From Aegilops tauschii subsp. strangulata (lineage: Eukaryota; Streptophyta; Magnoliopsida; Poales; Poaceae): 64,000 nt of DNA. Every line of letters starts with the position of its first letter. Position 1 is the first letter of the stretch. Shown one piece after another: positions 23,915 through 35,284 of the stretch. Below the pieces are notes generated by a model. It searched no databases. It worked only from the letters and a program-made list of their open reading frames with translations, and was not told the DNA's origin. The translations under genes were made by a program, and so were the position numbers. The stretch spans positions 445,625,793 through 445,689,792 of the forward strand of contig NC_053037.3 of NCBI RefSeq assembly GCF_002575655.3, given 5' to 3'.

Positions 23915-25143
23915 TGTCGGAGTAAATGGCCATGGGTAGCCTAACCGACTCCCCTTGGCTCTTTGAAAAATTATCAGGCCATTCGAGCCTTCAAGCCTAC
24001 AGAGCGCAGGGCCGCCTTCCCCCGGCCGGCTATCCCCAGGGCCGACTACCAGAAGGCAACCCGGCCTCAGAAACCTTCCCCACGAAAGCTACGAGATGGC
24101 CGACTCCAGGAAGCCGGCCCCAAGAGGACCGACTCCCAGAAGCCGGCCATGAAGAGAGCCGACTCCCAGAAGCCGGCCATGAAGAGAGCCGACTCCCAGA
24201 AGCTGGCCAAGACTACACCCACCAAGACTGCATCCACGCAACGGCGACAAGATGGGGCGTGGCCGCAGTATAGCCCACTACCCCCGAATCCCGAAGCAGG
24301 CATGGCCACAGGGCGCCGTACGGGCCAGCCATCTCCCGTCCGGCGCGGCACTGTAGCCATGTTGACCCTGATGTCACCCACGACAGGCGCCAGTACGGCC
24401 CGCGAGCGGCGGGCCCCTTTAGCCAAAGAGATGCTCGAAGGCGGCCCGGCCTCCCCTAGTCGGCCTGGGGCGTGGCCGGCTCCCCATAGCCGGCCGCCTC
24501 CCTCCCTCGAAGCATGCGCCTCATTAAGGAGACAAGATGAGGTAAGGCTACAATGAGAGCCCGCAAGGTGGCGGCACTGTAGCCACGCTTACCTCGATAA
24601 AGCCCTCGTCATCAGAGGCGAGGCAACAGTAACCAGCCGCCAACAAAGCCTCCAAGCGGTGGGGCCGGCCTGTCGGCCAAGAGGCCGGCAGCCGGCGGGA
24701 CCCCCCAGTCGGCGGGCCCCAATGACCGGCGGAGAAGTCGGCGAGTATAGACACTGACGGCTGGGGTCCGCACCCAGCTGGATTACCAATGTACCCCTGG
24801 GGGGTAGGCCTATATAAACCCCCCAGGGCACCCATGCAAAGGGTTGCTCTCATAGAGTTTCACACACCACATAGAGGGAAAAGGAGAGCTAGTCTTGCCC
24901 TTCTTCTTCCCCTAGCAAAACAGCTCGAGGAGCACTTGTAGCTACTCGTGTTGATCTAGTGATCATGCGGAGACCCCGCAGAGCAGGACTAGGGGTGTTA
25001 TCTCCACGGAGAGCCCCGAACCTGGGTAAGATTCGCCGGCGTGCATGTCTTCGCCTCATCCCGTTTCCAGGCACCGGCGATGTCTTACTGGCTCCCACAA
25101 TGATAAGCCACCCGTTGGCATATGTCGCACCTACCACCCGACA
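23915..25143 (+). repeat. 3' LTR of inner Tat element
   Basis: 1229 bp, TGTCGG to CGACA, matching 13472-14698 with scattered substitutions and small indels. It carries the intact TATATAAAC box at 24811-24819. Confidence 0.92.
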
Positions 25144-25148
25144 AGCGG
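25144..25148. repeat. Target-site duplication AGCGG (right copy)
   Basis: Identical to 13467-13471. Confidence 0.9.
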
Positions 25149-25268
25149 CCAAGGTTGGTGCAGCAGTTGAAGGTTGACGGCGGCGGCCGAGGTCGAAGGT
25201 TCGGGCGTCGCGAGGATGACGATGACGCGAAGAGGCACAAGGGGGAAAATGGAAAGACCCCCTGGCCC

Positions 25269-25276
25269 TATTTATA
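25269..25276 (-). promoter_or_regulatory. TATA box of the outer antisense gene, now 11.7 kb from its leader
   Basis: TATAAATA on the minus strand in a GC-rich setting, shortly before the place where the inner element inserted (25148). By analogy with the inner element it should drive the antisense gene at 12900-9230. Any transcript must now cross the inner element. Confidence 0.6.
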
Positions 25277-25530
25277 AGGGCAGAAAGATAAACGTCAGGC
25301 GCGAAAATCAAGGAGCCGAATTTTTGGATATGAGGCGGAGCTGTCGCCTCGATGGTCGGAGGCTCATTAATGAAGATAGATTATATGCAGTTTTAAAAGA
25401 AACAGGTGATGTCACGGCGGTTTATCATGGTCCTAGAAGATGATGTCACGGCGGTTTACAAGATTATGTGAAGATGTTGAAGAAGAAGTTTTCTTAAGTA
25501 TTGAGGATTGACATGAACCAGTTCAAATCA

Positions 25531-25543
25531 ATTTGGGGCCTAA
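25531..25543 (+). other. Polypurine tract of outer Tat element
   Basis: ATTTGGGGCCTAA abuts the 3' LTR at 25544. Similar CTTGGGGGCTAA motifs occur in the 8257-8451 repeats and near 10320, 10400 and 10480. Confidence 0.65.
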
Positions 25544-26063
25544 TGTTGGGGATATTATCATAAACCGGCCAGGAGAGGCCGGGTTAGCCCCATAAGTCAT
25601 TCATCTGTATCTAAAGTCCATGAAGACAGACGGTGACGCTTTATGAAGGCCCAGGGCCTAAAGCCCGTTCAAGGCCTGTAGACATAGGCCGACGTTGATA
25701 TGTAAACTTGTGTTGTAAGATAGAAGTAGCAGAGACCGAGCCGGACACGATTATGAGCCAACCTCGGGATTCTGTAAACCGGCGGGCGTCAACCCATGTA
25801 TATAAGGGGACGACCCGGCGGCGGGTCAGCGACAACAGACAACAACTTGAGACTCAGGCAAAGCGTATTCGCTCCCTGGTCATCGAAACCCCATCAATTC
25901 TATCACAACTAGACGTAGGCTTTTACCTTCATCGTAAGGGGCCAAACTAGTATAAAACTCTCTTGCGTTCCTTGTCCACTTTAACCCCTTTAAGCTAACC
26001 CGTAGCGATGGCTCCACGACTAAGTCCTTTCTCTAGGACATCTGCCGTGACAAAACCATGACA
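25544..26063 (+). repeat. 3' LTR of outer Tat element
   Basis: 520 bp with the same ends and TATATAAGG box as the 5' LTR. The ATAAA duplication follows at 26064-26068. Confidence 0.92.
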
Positions 26064-26985
26064 ATAAATATCGTGGAGGCTATGTTGATCTTGTTTCAAC
26101 TACATGCGTGAACATGTGCCAAGTCAAGCCACTCGAATCGTTCAAAGGAGGATACCACCCTATCATACCACATCACAACCATTTTAATAGCATGTTGGCA
26201 CGCAAGGTAGACCATTATAAACTCCTAGCTAAATAAGCATGGCATGAGCAACTACAATCTCTAATTGTCATTGCAAACATGTTTCATTCATAATAGGCTG
26301 AATCAGGAATGATGAACTAATCATATTTACAAAAACAAGATAGGTCGAGTTCATACCAGCTTCTCTCATCTCAATCAGTCCATCATATATCGTCATTGTT
26401 GCCTTTCACTCGCACGACCGAACGGTGTGGATAATAACAATAGTGCACGTGCATTGGACTAAGTTGGAATCTGCAAGCATTTAATACAACGGAGAAGACA
26501 AGGTAATATGGGCTCTTGGTTAAATCAACAATAATGCATATGAGAGCCACTCAACATTGTCATCATGGTCTTCTCCTCTCGACCCCTAAAGAAAAGAAAA
26601 GAAATAAAACTATTTACACGGGAAAGCCCCCAACAAGCAAAAGAAGAACGAGAAATCTTTTTGTGTTTTCTTTTAATTACTACAACTACAAGCATGGGAA
26701 GTAAACTAGCTAAAAGCTATAACTAAAGTTTTTTGTTTTTTCTTAAGGTTTTTCAGACACACAAGAAGAAAGCTTAGAAAATAAAATAAACTAGCATGAA
26801 TAGTACAATGAAAAAGTATGAGCACCGACAACTAGAATGAGTGTGTGAACATGAATGTAATGTCGATGAGAAATACGTACTCCCCCAAGCTTAGGCTTTT
26901 GGCCTAAGTTGGTCTATGGCCACTGCTGGCCTAACGGATATCCAAAGTCGTAGCTGGGGTTGTACTGAGATGCAGCAGCTACTGC
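26064..26985 (-). other. Non-coding DNA after ORF1 in the Sabrina-like element
   Basis: There is no credible protein on either strand. A CCCCCAAGCTTAGG stretch at about 26882-26895 is, on the minus strand, a polypurine-like tract of the kind that follows the last ORF in this family. The sequence continues at 1001-1 beyond the inserted Tat element. Confidence 0.5.
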
Positions 26986-28248
26986 CTAAAGAGCTGCAGC
27001 TCGGAGGCGAGCTGCCTCCGTCTTCCTCTCATACTCGTTCGCCTCCTCCCTGGTTATAGCATATCTCCTTTTTGCCTGAAAGATAAAGAAAGTAGGAGCA
27101 GGGAGGGCAATATAGACAGTGCGCTGTCTATCAAAGATTAGTTGGTTCTGGAGGAACTGTTCATTCCTCTCAAGAAACGGACGGCGAACCATAGCACTAT
27201 AATCTAAATAAGCAGGAGGCAACTCCATATCATTTCCATGTATAGGTAAACCAAGATAATTAGCTACACGAGTTGCATAAATTCCACCAAACAAATCTCC
27301 ACTTGTACCGTTAAGATGCAACCTTTGTGCAACAATGGCCCCCAAGTTATATTATTTATAACCTAATACCGCGCTCTTGAGGACACTAAGATCTGGAACG
27401 CACATGTGACAAGCCTCATCTTTACCGTCAATGCATCTACCTATAAAGAGAGCAAAATAATGTATGGAAGGGAAATGAATGCTCCCTATGGTAGCTTGTG
27501 TGATTTCTCTAGATTCCCCCACAGTGATACTAGCAAGAAAGTCTTTATATTCAGATTTGCGAGGTTCACTAACATTGCCCCACTGCGGGAGTTTACAAGC
27601 AGTATTAAAATCTTCTAGGTCCATGGTATATGATTTATCATAAAGATCAAATAAAACAGTGTGAGAATTGCGCGAAGATGTAAATTTAAACCTCCTCACA
27701 AAGGAATCAGTTAGGTAGTGGTACTGTAGGCACTTATCTGACAAGAAGTCCTCAAGATCTGCATTACGCACATACGCGTCAAATTCATTCTTGATGCCTG
27801 CCTGGACCATAAACTCCTCTGACGGACATTCACAAGGCCGCACTTGAGCTTCCCTCGGTGGTTCATCGTCCAGCTCACGTATCGCGAGCCTTGGTCGTTG
27901 CTTCCTTGAGGAACCACCTTGGTACAATTTCCTATGCATTTTTCTTTCTCTGAAAAATTTCTGAAATTTTAGTGACTCAAAATAAAAGTGAACCAAACTC
28001 AACAAGAATGATAGCAACTGCTCCCACAAGTGCCTAGAGGCTATATCGTGCATTAGAACTACTTTGGACCATATAAATTTGACATGCAAGCTCAAAAACA
28101 GGGTCACCTTAGCAACACGGATTTGCAATAAATAAAGCAATAGAACAAAAACTAATTGGATCATTTGAGGAGTCACATACTGAAGAACAATTCCCCAAAA
28201 CAGTTTTGTGAATGGAGCTTTGAGCAAGGAGATCAAAAATGGCAGCAA
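26986..28248 (-). pseudogene. Athila ORF1-type / env-position protein of the Sabrina-like element
   Basis: Two pieces in one minus-strand frame are separated by a single TAA at 27352-27354. The first piece starts with a hydrophobic, possibly spurious N terminus. It then has basic RKMHRKLYQGGSSRKQRPR, followed by FDAYVRNADLEDFLSDKCLQYHYLTDSFVRRFKF, FDLYDKSYTMDLEDFNTACK and FPSIHYFALFIGRCIDGKD. The second reads GAIVAQRLHLNGTSGDLFGGIYATRVANYL. This matches the family annotated as Arabidopsis retrotransposon (Athila) ORF1. The role is unproven; it lies where an env-like gene sits in related elements. The true start may be nearer 27945, at the basic segment. Confidence 0.7.
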
Positions 28249-28707
28249 AACGAGCTAGAACACGGGTTTGAGCTATGGGAGGAATTTTTTCTAGAGGAAG
28301 ACGAAGTGAGTGGGTGCTGGAATAAGTAAAGGGGGTCCACGTGGGGCCCACGAGGCAAGGGGCGCGCCCTGTGCCCTCGTGGCCAAATGGTGAGCCCCCC
28401 TAGTGTGTTCTCAATGCCAGAAATTCTTAAATATTCTACAAAAAGCATATTTCATTTTCACGATATTTGGAGAACTTTTATTTTCGGGGTATTTTTATTG
28501 CAAGGATAATTCAGAAAACAAACAGAAAATACTATTTTTGCTTTATATATTCTAAATAACAGAAAGTAAAAGGAGGGTACAGAAGGTTGTGCTTTCTAAC
28601 TTCATCCATCTCATGCTCGTCAAAAGGAATCCGCTAACAAGGTTGATCAAGTCTTGTTAACAAACTCTTTCCGAATAACATGAAACCGGAGAATTTTCGA
28701 AATAACA
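28249..28707 (-). other. Non-coding gap where RT and integrase would be expected
   Basis: About 460 bp without coding potential separates the protease remnant from the ORF1-type gene. In an autonomous Athila element roughly 2.5 kb of RT, RNase H and integrase would stand here. Near 28320-28390 it has a GGGCCCACGAGG-like GC-rich segment resembling an LTR promoter region. Confidence 0.5.
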
Positions 28708-29231
28708 CTAGGTTACCTCAACGGGGATATGTATGTCCCCAACAATAAGAATATCATATTTCTTCTTGACAGTAGGAAGAGGGAATTCAAAACCTCCAAT
28801 ACTAATCGTTGAAATTTTTCCAATAGAATTGATACTGTGGACTTGAGGTTGTTTCATCGGAAAGTGTACCGTATCCTCATTACCATTAACATGAAAAGTG
28901 ACATTGCCTTTGTTGCAATCAATAACAGCCCCTGCTGTATTCAAAAAGGTCTACCAAGGATAATCGACATACTATCGTCCTCGGGGATATCAAGAATAAC
29001 AAAGTCCGTTAAAATAGTAACATTTGCAACCACGACAGGCACATCCTCACAAAATACCGACAGGTATAGCAGTTGATTTATTGGCCATTTGCAAAGATAT
29101 TTCAGTAGGTGTCAACTTATTCAAATCAAGTCTATGATATGAAGAGAGAGGCATAAACTAACACCGGTTCCAAGATCACATAAAGTAGTTTTAACATAGT
29201 TTCTTTTAATGGAGCATGGTATAGTTGGTAC
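28708..29231 (-). pseudogene. Aspartic protease remnant of the Sabrina-like element
   Basis: On the minus strand, CDLGTGVS near 29160-29190 is the altered active site (DIGASVS-type in relatives). The clear C-terminal part follows: NTAGAVIDCNKGNVTFHVNGN (28944 on) and SINSIGKISTISIGGFEFPLP. Frames change between these pieces. It would process Gag; it is not functional here. Confidence 0.65.
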
Positions 29232-31395
29232 TCATGGATCTCCTAGTTTCTTCGGTATTCCACCTTTAAAAGTATAATTGGCAAGCATGGTGGAAATTTC
29301 AGCTTCCGGCATGTTTGTTTTATATGTAACAATATCTTTCATATACTTAGCATAAGGATTCATTTCAAGCATATCATTGAAACGCATACGCAAAAAGATA
29401 GGTCTAATCATTTCAGCAAAGCGCTCAAAATCCTCATCATCCTTTTTCTTGGATGGTTTAGGAGGAAAAGGCATGGGTTTCTGAACCCATGGTTCTCTTT
29501 CTTTACAGTGCTTCCTAGCAACGAAGTCTCTCTTATCATAACATTGATTCTTTGATTGTGGGTTATCAAGATCAACAGCAGGTTCAATCTCTACATCATT
29601 GTTATTGCTAGGTTGAGCATCAATATGAACATCATCATTAACATTATCACTAGGCTCATGTTCATTACCAAATTGTGTTTCAGCATCAGAAATAGAAATA
29701 TCATTGGGATTCTCAGGTGTGTCAACAACAGGTTCACTAGAAGCATGCAAAGTCCTATCATTTTTCTTCTTCTTCTTCTTAGAAGGACTAGGTGCATCAA
29801 CATTAGTTCTCTGAGAATCTTGCTCAACTCTCTTAGGGTGGCCCTCAGGATACAAAGGTTCCTGAGTCATTCTACCCCCTCTAGTTACAACTCTAATAGC
29901 ATTTTCATTTTTCTTATTATTTAATTCATTGAGCAAATTTTCTTGTGCTTTAAGCACTTATTCTACCTGAGTGGTAACCATAGAAGCATGTTTACTAATA
30001 AGTTTAAGGTCACCTTTAACTCTAGACATAGAATCACTCAAGTGTTCAATCATATAAGCATTACGTTTCAATTGTCTACCAACATAAGCATTGAAGTTTT
30101 CTTGTTTAACAATAAAATTATCAAACTCATCCAAGCATTGACTAGCAGACTTATTACGAGGAATATCACCTTCATCAAATCTATAGAGAGAATTTACCTT
30201 TCTACCTGTGTCGGGTTATTAAGACCATGTATTTGTTCAATAGGTGGTAAATTCCTAACATCTTCAGCTTTAATACCCTTTTCTTTCATAGATTTCTTTG
30301 CCTCTTGCATATCTTCAGGACTGAGAAATAGAATACCCCTTTTCTTCGGACATGGCTTAGGAGTTGGTTCAGGAAGTGTCCAATCATTATCATTAGTCAA
30401 CATATTATTCAATAGCAATTCAACTTGCTCTACAATTCTTTCCCTGAAAACACAACCAGCACAACTATCCAGGTGGTCTCTGGAAGCATCGGTTAGTCCA
30501 TTATAAAAGATATCAAGTATTTCATTTTTCTTGAGAGGATGATCAGGCAAAGCATTAAGTAATCAGAGAAGCCTCCCCCAAGCTTGTGGGAGACTCTCTT
30601 CTTCAATTTGCACAAAATTATATATTTCCCTTAAGGCAGCTTGTTTCTTATGAGCGGGGAAATATTTAGCAGAGAAGTAAAAATCATATCCTGGGGACTA
30701 CGCACACAACCAGGAGCAAGAGAATTAAACCATGTTTTAGCATCACCCTTTAATGAGAACAGAAATAACTTAAGGATATAGTAGTAACGAAGTTTTTCCT
30801 CATGAGTGAATAGGGTGGCTATATCATTCAATTTAGTAAGATGTGCCACAATAGTTTCAGATTCATAGAGATAAAAAGGATCAGATTCAACCAAAGTAAT
30901 TAACTCAGGATCGACAGAGAAATCATAATCCTTATCAGAAATACAGATAGGTGAAGTAGCAAAAGCAGGGTCATATTTCATTCTAGCATTCAAAGACTTT
31001 TCTTTAAGCTTAGCCAACAGTTTCTTAAGATCATATCTATCTTTGCAAGCAAAAAGGTCTCTAGCAGTTTCTTCATCCATAACATAACCCTCGGGCACAT
31101 CAGGCAATTCATATCTAGGGGGAGAATCTTCATCATCACTTTCATCAATATTATCTGTTTCAATAATTTCATTCTCTCTAACCCTAGCAAGTTGTTCATC
31201 AAGAAATTCATCTAATGGCACAGTATTATCAAGCATAGAAATAGTTTCATCATAAGCATTATGCATAGCACAAGCGGCATTATCAATAACATGCGACATA
31301 TCAGAATTAATAGCAGGAGTAGGTGTCGCAAGTTTACTCATAACAGAAGGTGAATCAAGTGCAGAGCTAGATGGCAGTTCCTTACCTCCCCTCAT
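29232..31395 (-). pseudogene. Gag of the Sabrina-like element, broken into three frames
   Basis: Piece 1 (31395-30631) begins MRGGKELPSSSAL, is rich in Asp/Glu and holds the gag domain end EEKLRYYYILKLFLFSLKGDAKTWFNSLAPG. A frameshift near 30690 leads to piece 2 (about 30680-30194), with NEILDIFYNGLTDASRDHLDSCAG and RTVEQ-like repeats. Piece 3 (29957-29232) has a Lys-rich stretch, CYDKRDFVARKHCKER and MRFNDMLEMNPYAKYMKDIV just before the protease. There is no CCHC knuckle. The gene is just downstream of the interrupted PBS, as expected. Confidence 0.75.
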
Positions 31396-31490
31396 AGTTG
31401 AGCGGAAAATCTTGGTTCTTTAATCTTTCAAGTTCCTCATAGTGATCAGCAGATATGAATCCCAAGTGACTCAAAGAATAGAGCTATGCT

Positions 31491-31495
31491 CCCCG
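31491..31495. repeat. Target-site duplication CCCCG (left copy)
   Basis: Matches 45468-45472. It also forms part of the Sabrina-like PBS. Confidence 0.9.
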
Positions 31496-33961
31496 TGTAA
31501 CACCCCGGATGTAACTTTCCATATTTGTAACTCCAACTCTTGCCATTTTCGGCTATGTGTTATGATATTCCCTCCGTGGTCGGGTTTTGTTTTTCATTTT
31601 GCATTTTGTTCATGTCATGCATCTCATATCATGTCATCATGTGCATCTCATTTGCATACGTGGTCGTCTCATCCATCCGAGCATTTTCCCCGTTGTCCGT
31701 TTTGCAATCCGGCACTCCCACATGCACCGGCGCACCCCTCTTATTTCTTTTCGTGAGCGGGTGTTGAACATTCTCGGAATGGACCGAGTCTTGCCAAGTG
31801 GCCTTGGTATACCACCGGTAGACCACCTGTCAAGTTTCGTTCCATTTGGAGGTCGTTTGACGCTCCAACGGTTAACCGGGTAACCGCAAAGTCCTTTTGT
31901 GTGTTGCAGTAAAACTCCATTCCAAACAGACCAAAACCCATCTAAGTCACTTCCATGCTCTAGGGCGTTCGATCACGATCGTGTGTGCGAAAACCGTGCT
32001 CCATTTGGAGTCTCCTAGCTCCATCTACCTATAAAACACCTCCCCCCTCCGAAAATCTTCGCAGACCAAACCCTAGCAAACCACCCCGCCGTGGCCGGAC
32101 ACGTCCGCCTCCGGCCGGACGAAAGCCGCCGCCGCCCTTGCCCAACCGCTACGCGCCATGTCAGCATCCCGTACCCCGCGCCGCCCGCGGCCCGTGCCAG
32201 TCGCCCGCGCCCGGCGCCTCCCGCCGGCGCCCGCCCCACGCCCCGCCGCCTCGGTCTCCCGCCGGCGCCGCCGCCCGCACCCGCGGCCGCCCGCGCCCGC
32301 CGGCGTCGCCGCCGTCCTCCGCCCGCGCGGACCCCGCCTCGCCGCCGCCCGTCGTCCCCGACCCCGCGGCGCACCTCCTCCGCTCCGGCCCCGCTTTCTC
32401 CCTCCTCTCCGGCGCCTCGCCGCCCTCCCCGCCACGAACTCCGGCGAGCTCGAGCTCGGCCCGATCCAGATCCCACTAGGGTTGACTTCTTCCCCTCCCC
32501 GTTTTTCTCCAAGTCCTAGATTTCTTACAATATGTGCTCCTGTTCATTGCATCATAACTCTCTGCATATAGCTCCGTTTCGTGCGTGTAATATAAGGAAA
32601 TGTTCGCCTCGAGATGCTCTTCATTTTGTTCCATTATGCCATGTTCATTTGTGTCCATCTTGATGCCCAAATCTCTGATGCAAGACTGCTATATGCTGTT
32701 AACAGCTGTTACTTATCAGAACTTGAGGATTTGTTATTTTTGTTGCAATTGATGTGTGCATCTTATGGGCATGAGCTCTACAGGTGTTTTGATGTATGCC
32801 ATGCCATATTTACAGAGGTGTATGCCATGTATTTTTGTAATCTCTGTGGTGACTAGCACAAGCATGCAAACTAGGCTTCGTGATGTTTCTGTTTTCAGAG
32901 ACATTAATTTTACTGTCTGTGACTGCTGTTATTTTGTTGCCATGTATCCATGTGCCTTCAGTGAGATACATGCTCCTTTTGGTGTTGTTCAGTAAGGATG
33001 TTTTGTGTATATAGTTGTACTCTATCCATCTATGCCCCTGTTTGCAATTATGGAGTGCCATAGAATGTCTTAATCTTGCTCTACTTTTGCTATAAAATAT
33101 TTCTGGCAGATTGTTAACATGATATTCAATTTTGCCAAGGTTGTTGTAGTTGTTCCATACATGCTATGTACTTGCTCTTGCCATGGTTAGCTTCATAAAC
33201 ATGCCATCTTGCTGTAGGTATGCTTTTTTTGTCAGGCATTGCTTTGTGGTGAGTGCATCAAGCTCACCAAGATGCCTTCATATTACTGTTTCTGCCATGC
33301 TCTGTTTTCTGCTAAGTCTGAAACGTGTTAACGAAACTTGCTATGTTTACATGGTTGCCATCATATCTTCTGGTCCTTTTTGGCTTATGGTCAGTAAGGG
33401 ACTTTTGTTCTTTGCATTTAGAAGATTCATTCCATGCCTTGTTTTGCTATGTTAGGTTCCTGGAGTATGTGTTTTTCTTGCACTGAACATTGCTACCTAA
33501 TGCTGTGAACCTGATATCTTTTGCACTTTTGCCATGCTTGTTTGAACCTGTTATGGTGTGATCTAGTCGTAGCTCAGTGTTCATCTTTTGTCAAGCATCT
33601 CCTGCAGATTACTCTCATGTGTTTTGTTGCTATGTTGGAGTGCTGTAGCATATTTACTTGTTGCATTCTAAGTGCTATCATGCTGTTAATCGCAGATTTA
33701 TGTCATTCTTGTTTTGCTTGCCATTTGCAAACCGTGCATCCGTTTCCGGTGATCTTTATATCGATTTCGACCGAAATCATCTCACCTTTCCAGTGGCATG
33801 CTTGGTTTGCCAAGTTACTGCCTTGTTCATCATTTTTCTTCCGGAGCACGCATATGCATCGCATATCATATCTTGCATATCATTCATGTATTGCATTATG
33901 TTGCTTGTGCATTTCCCGTGTTTGATTGTGGTTCCGTTGCTTGTGTTTTTGTTGGGTAGAG

Positions 33962-34043
33962 CCGGGAGACAAGTTCGTGAACGAGGAACCTGTTGAGTAC
34001 GCTTACGAGGATCAAGCTTTCGACAACTCTGAGAACCTTGCAG
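33962..34043 (+). other. LTR-borne exon-like segment A (5' LTR copy)
   Basis: It is preceded by a TAG/AG acceptor after a T-rich stretch and followed by CAG|GCAAGA, a GC-type donor. It encodes an acidic peptide including KFVNEEPVEYAYEDQAFDNS. Its length of 82 leaves one base, which pairs with segment C (or with a nearer acceptor at 34247). The 3' LTR copy at 43765-43846 has the same length and stays open, with several substitutions. Confidence 0.5.
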
Positions 34044-35284
34044 GCAAGATGACCATACCCTTGAAATCACTTCTATCTTTGCTTCGCTAGTTGTTCGTTC
34101 TATTGCCATGCTGCGCTACCTACCACTTGCTATATCATGCCTCCCATATTGCCATGCCAAACCTCTAACCATCCTTTCCTAGCAAACCGTTGTTTGGCTA
34201 AGTTACCGCTTTTGCTCAGCACTTCTTATAGCGTTGCTAGTTGCAGGTGAAGTTGAAGTTGGTTCCATGTTGGAACATGGATATTTTGGAATATCACAAT
34301 ATCTCTTATTTAATTAATGCATCTATATATTTGGTAAAGGGTGGAAGGCTCGTCCTTATGCCTGGTTTTTGTTCCACTCTTGTCGCCCTAGTTTCCGTCA
34401 TACCGGTATTATGTTCCTTGAGTTTGCGTTCCTTACGCGGTTGGGTGATTTATGGGACCCCCTTGATAGTTCGCCTTGAATAAAACTCCTCCAGCAAGGC
34501 CCAACCTTGGTTTTACCATTTGCCACCTAAGCCTTTTCCCGTGGGTTTTCGCGAGCCCGTGGGTCATCTTTATTTAAACCCCGGGCCAATGTTCCTCTGA
34601 GTGCTGGTCCAAACTAGAGCACCGTGCGGGACCGTCCCTTGGCAACTTGGGTTACGTTGGTACCTGTACGCTTCTCTTATCCGGTGTGCCCTGAGAATGA
34701 GATATGTGCAGCTCCTATCGGGATTTGTCGGCACATTCGGGTGGCTTTGCTGGTCTTGTTTTACCATTGTCGAAATGTCTTATAAACCGGGATTCCGATA
34801 CTGATCGGGTCTTCTCGGGAGAAGGTTTATCCTTCGTTGACCTTGAGAGCTTATAATGGGCTAAGTTGGGACACCCCTGCAGGGTATTATCTTTCGAAAG
34901 CCGTGCCCGCGGTTATGAGGCAGATGGGAATTTGTTAATGTCCGGTTGTAGAGAACTTGACACTTGACTTAATTAAAATACATCAACCGTGTGTGTAGCC
35001 GTGATGGTCTCTTCTCGGCGGAGTCCGGGAAGTGAACACAGTTTGAGTTATGCATGTACGTAAGTAGTTTCAGGATCACTTCTTGATCATCTCTAGCTTC
35101 GCGACCGTTGCGTTGCTTCTCTTCTCGCTCTCACTTGCGTATGTTAGCCACCATATATGCTTAGTGCTTGCTGCAGTTCCACCTCATTATACCATCCTTT
35201 CCTATAAGCTTAAATAGTCTTAATCTCGCGGGGGTGAGATTGCTGAGTCCTCGTGACTCACAGATTCTACGAAAACAGTTGCAG

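Larger units (their letters stand above)
13472..25143 (+). mobile_element. Inner Tat-lineage Ty3/Gypsy element (11.67 kb), internally deleted
   Basis: LTRs at 13472-14698 (1227 bp) and 23915-25143 (1229 bp) start TGTCGGAG and end CGACA. AGCGG flanks both ends (13467-13471 and 25144-25148). The order is LTR, PBS, gag, a deletion junction at about 16204, the RT end, RNase H, integrase, non-coding DNA, antisense gene, polypurine tract, LTR. It has the same plan as the outer element but much higher GC and different LTRs, so it belongs to a different family. The deletion, three stops and a frameshift make it inactive in cis. Confidence 0.92.
1007..26063 (+). mobile_element. Outer Tat-lineage Ty3/Gypsy element (about 13.4 kb without its own insertion)
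   Basis: The two LTRs (1007-1533 and 25544-26063) start TGTTGGGG and end GACA, and the element is flanked by the direct repeat ATAAA. The order is LTR, PBS, gag, protease, RT, RNase H, integrase, a long non-coding region with tandem repeats, an antisense multi-exon gene, polypurine tract, LTR. There is no chromodomain after integrase. An extra antisense gene downstream of pol is known from the Tat group (Grande, Retand, Ogre), which supports the lineage. It is interrupted at 13472-25143 by a second Tat-type element. Stops and frameshifts in gag-pol make it inactive. Confidence 0.9.

Noticed and set aside
25149..25543. Separate small gene (plus-strand 89-codon frame)
   Set aside because: The segment is the promoter and leader side of the outer antisense gene on the minus strand. 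The plus-strand frame crosses the TATA box and has no recognisable domain.
32015..32571. Long open frames on both strands in the GC-rich part of the Tekay LTR (and again at 41890-42417)
   Set aside because: Several frames on both strands are open at once with Pro/Arg/Ala-rich products, which is a composition effect in CG-rich DNA. The frames are not preserved in length between the two LTRs.
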